Shown here: in pieces, positions 62,524 through 64,000 of the stretch
Position numbering within the stretch: the first letter of the stretch is position 1
Layout of the letters: each line of letters opens with the position of its first letter
Origin: Thermomonas sp. S9
Lineage (GTDB): Bacteria; Pseudomonadota; Gammaproteobacteria; Xanthomonadales; Xanthomonadaceae
Direction of reading: 5' to 3'
Assembly: GCF_024704365.1 (NCBI RefSeq)
Contig: NZ_JAJDFY010000001.1
Location: 2,461,001-2,525,000, forward strand
DNA: 64,000 nt
Notes under the pieces: model-generated
The model's input: only the letters and a program-made list of their open reading frames with translations
Told to the model about the DNA's origin: nothing
Database searches by the model: none
Position numbers and translations under genes: made by a program

Positions 62524-64000
62524 CTATGACGCCTCCGCCATCAGCGCCGACAGCGCCCGCCCCAGCATCGCGCCGGTCACCGGCTTGCGCAGGAAGCCGT
62601 CGAACCCGGCGGCGCGCGCTTCCGCCTCGGCCTGCGCATCGGAGCGCGCGGTGACCGCCAGCAGCGGCGCACTGAAGCCCTGCGTGCGCAGCATCCGCGC
62701 CAGTGCCAGGCCGTCCATCCCTGGCAGGTCGAGATCCAGCAGCGCGGCATCGAAGCGGCAGGCCGCCGCCTCCGCCAGCGCGCCCAGCCCGTGCCCGACG
62801 TGTGCGACCGCATGCCCCTGCGCCTGCAGCAGGCCGGCGATCGCCTGCGCCACGATCGGGTCGTCCTCCACCAGCAGCAGTTGCAGATCGCGTACCGGCA
62901 CCACGGGTTCCGCCGGCATTTCCTCCGCTGGCGCGGCGACCGCCGGTGCCAGCGGCAGTTCCACCACGAACCGCGTGCCCTGCCCGGGCGTGCTGTCCAC
63001 GGTGATGCGGCCACCCATCGCCGCCGCCAGTTCCTGCGAGATCGCCAGCCCCAGCCCGCTGCCGCCGTAGCGCGCCGCGGTGCGCGCACCCTCGGCCTGC
63101 TCGAAACGGCGAAACAGGCGCTCGCGCTGCTCCGGGTTCAATCCCGGCCCGGTATCCGCCACCACGCAACGGATGCCCTGCGGCTGCAGCGCGGCCACCT
63201 CCAGCGTCACCTGCCCGGCCTCGGTGAACTTCACCGCGTTGCCGAGCAGATTGAGCAGGATCTGCTGCACGCGGGTGCGGTCGCCGCGCAGGCCCGCAGG
63301 CACGTCATCGCCGACATGCTCGATGAACGCCAGGCCCTTGCGCGCGGCCAGCGGCGCCATCAGCGCGCCGATTTCCTCCAGCAGCGGCCGCAGGGCGAAA
63401 TCGGCGGGCGCCAGTTCCAGCTTGCCGGCCTCGATCCGCGCCAGGTCCAGGGCATCGTTGACCAGCCGCAGCAGATGCTCGCCGGCGCGCCGGATCGCCT
63501 GCACGTAGCCGCGCTGCAGTTCGTCCAGCGGCCCCTCCTGCAGCAGTTCGGCCATCCCCAGCACGCCGGTCATCGGCGTGCGCACCTCGTGGCCGAGGGT
63601 GGCCAGGAAACGCGACTTCGCCTGCGAAGCCTGCTCGGCCAGCATCCGCTTTTCCTCGGCCAGCTGCCAGGCATGCCGGCGCTTCAGACGCAGACGATAG
63701 GCGCGCGCGGCCAGCACCAGCACGATCAGTCCGGACAGTACGTACGCCGCCAGCGCCCAGCCAGTGCGCCACCACGGCGGCGGGATCTCGAAGGTCAGCC
63801 TCTGCTCGGCCGCCGGATTGCCGGCGGCGTCCTGCGCGCGCATGCGCAGCACGTAGCGGCCCGGCGTCAGCCCGGCGAATACCCGCTCGCCGCTGGCACC
63901 CAGCGCGACCCAGCCGCGGTCGAAGCCCTCCAGATGCGCCCAGTAGCGGTTCGCGGCCGAATCGTCGAAATCCAGCAGGCGCGCACGGATGCGCAGCTCA
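62524..64000 (-). CDS. Hybrid sensor histidine kinase/response regulator, C-terminal part
   Basis: Open from the window edge (the 5' end lies outside) to TAG at 62524-62526, about 491 residues visible. In order: a periplasmic Y_Y_Y-type sensor segment (YWAHLEGFDRGWVALGASGE, FAGLTPGRYVLRMRAQD), one membrane helix (GWALAAYVLSGLIVLVLAA), HisKA with the phospho-His in LATLGHEVRTPMTGVLGMAE, HATPase with NLLGNAVKFT, DTGPGL and YGGSGLGLAIS, and a receiver domain with the phospho-Asp in ALLDLDLPGMDGLALA and Lys in GFLRKPV. Y_Y_Y domains normally follow a two-component propeller, so the missing N-terminus is probably a beta-propeller sensor. Confidence 0.9.
   Translation of the reverse strand, partial: ELRIRARLLDFDDSAANRYWAHLEGFDRGWVALGASGERVFAGLTPGRYVLRMRAQDAAGNPAAEQRLTFEIPPPWWRTGWALAAYVLSGLIVLVLAARAYRLRLKRRHAWQLAEEKRMLAEQASQAKSRFLATLGHEVRTPMTGVLGMAELLQEGPLDELQRGYVQAIRRAGEHLLRLVNDALDLARIEAGKLELAPADFALRPLLEEIGALMAPLAARKGLAFIEHVGDDVPAGLRGDRTRVQQILLNLLGNAVKFTEAGQVTLEVAALQPQGIRCVVADTGPGLNPEQRERLFRRFEQAEGARTAARYGGSGLGLAISQELAAAMGGRITVDSTPGQGTRFVVELPLAPAVAAPAEEMPAEPVVPVRDLQLLLVEDDPIVAQAIAGLLQAQGHAVAHVGHGLGALAEAAACRFDAALLDLDLPGMDGLALARMLRTQGFSAPLLAVTARSDAQAEAEARAAGFDGFLRKPVTGAMLGRALSALMAEAS

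Overview
The window is a piece of a high-GC (about 70 percent) gammaproteobacterial chromosome carrying one complete Mu-like transposable prophage. Gene content and order on the host side (kdsD-kdsC-lptC-lptA-lptB-hpf-hprK-rapZ-EIIA-ptsH-ptsI, pilT-pilU, yggS-proC, aroK-aroB-hemE, HPr kinase together with a mannose-type EIIA) point to the Xanthomonadaceae (Lysobacter/Luteimonas/Thermomonas-like). This placement is by gene order and protein style only; no database search was possible.

Host left arm (1-25140). pdxA, a small tRNA-binding-domain gene and rsmA are tightly overlapped on the + strand. A long - strand block carries the truncated regulatory PTS (ptsI, ptsH, EIIA, rapZ, hprK), hpf, the Lpt transport genes (lptB, lptA, lptC) and the Kdo synthesis genes (kdsC, kdsD). 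Diverging from it are ibaG and murA, followed by apaH/apaG, mgtE, pyrB-ruvX-yqgE, pilU/pilT, yggS-proC and a DUF4426 lipoprotein gene. Then comes a signalling cassette: ECF sigma factor, membrane anti-sigma factor, secreted subtilisin-like protease and a small secreted cysteine-containing protein. rpoN and ptsN, usually found in the lptB-hpf-hprK neighbourhood, are absent here.

Prophage (25141-57437, 32,297 bp). Both termini begin TGT, each followed after 14 bases by the same 13-bp site, and the element is flanked by a perfect 5-bp target duplication CCGGG. Order from left: left-end binding sites; leftward repressor; operator/promoter; Ner-like protein; MuA-type DDE transposase; MuB-type ATPase; Gam and small early genes; GemA; Mor-like activator; terminator; lysis module (SAR endolysin, Rz with nested Rz1); small and large terminase with a Dam methylase between them; portal; gp30-, G-, I- and T-like head genes; a siphovirus-type tail (tail tube, beta-propeller protein, chaperones, tape measure, BR0599 protein, large tip protein); DUF2793 protein; right end. 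This is the D3112/B3-like lifestyle: Mu transposition with a long non-contractile tail. An identical 22-bp dyad element lies 29 bp before the first gene of both the lysis and the head operons and is the best candidate for the late activator site.

Host right arm (57443-64000): a BtuF-like binding protein and a YqfO/CutA-like protein, pdxH, aroK-aroB, a WGR-like protein, hemE, and the C-terminal part of a hybrid sensor kinase.

Many genes are interrupted by single-base indels, often in G or C runs, with the rest of the gene intact. They occur in essential host genes (aroK, pyrB) and about four times as densely in the prophage. Assembly error is therefore likely for at least part of them, and the frameshifted genes are described as single genes with the probable repair point given.
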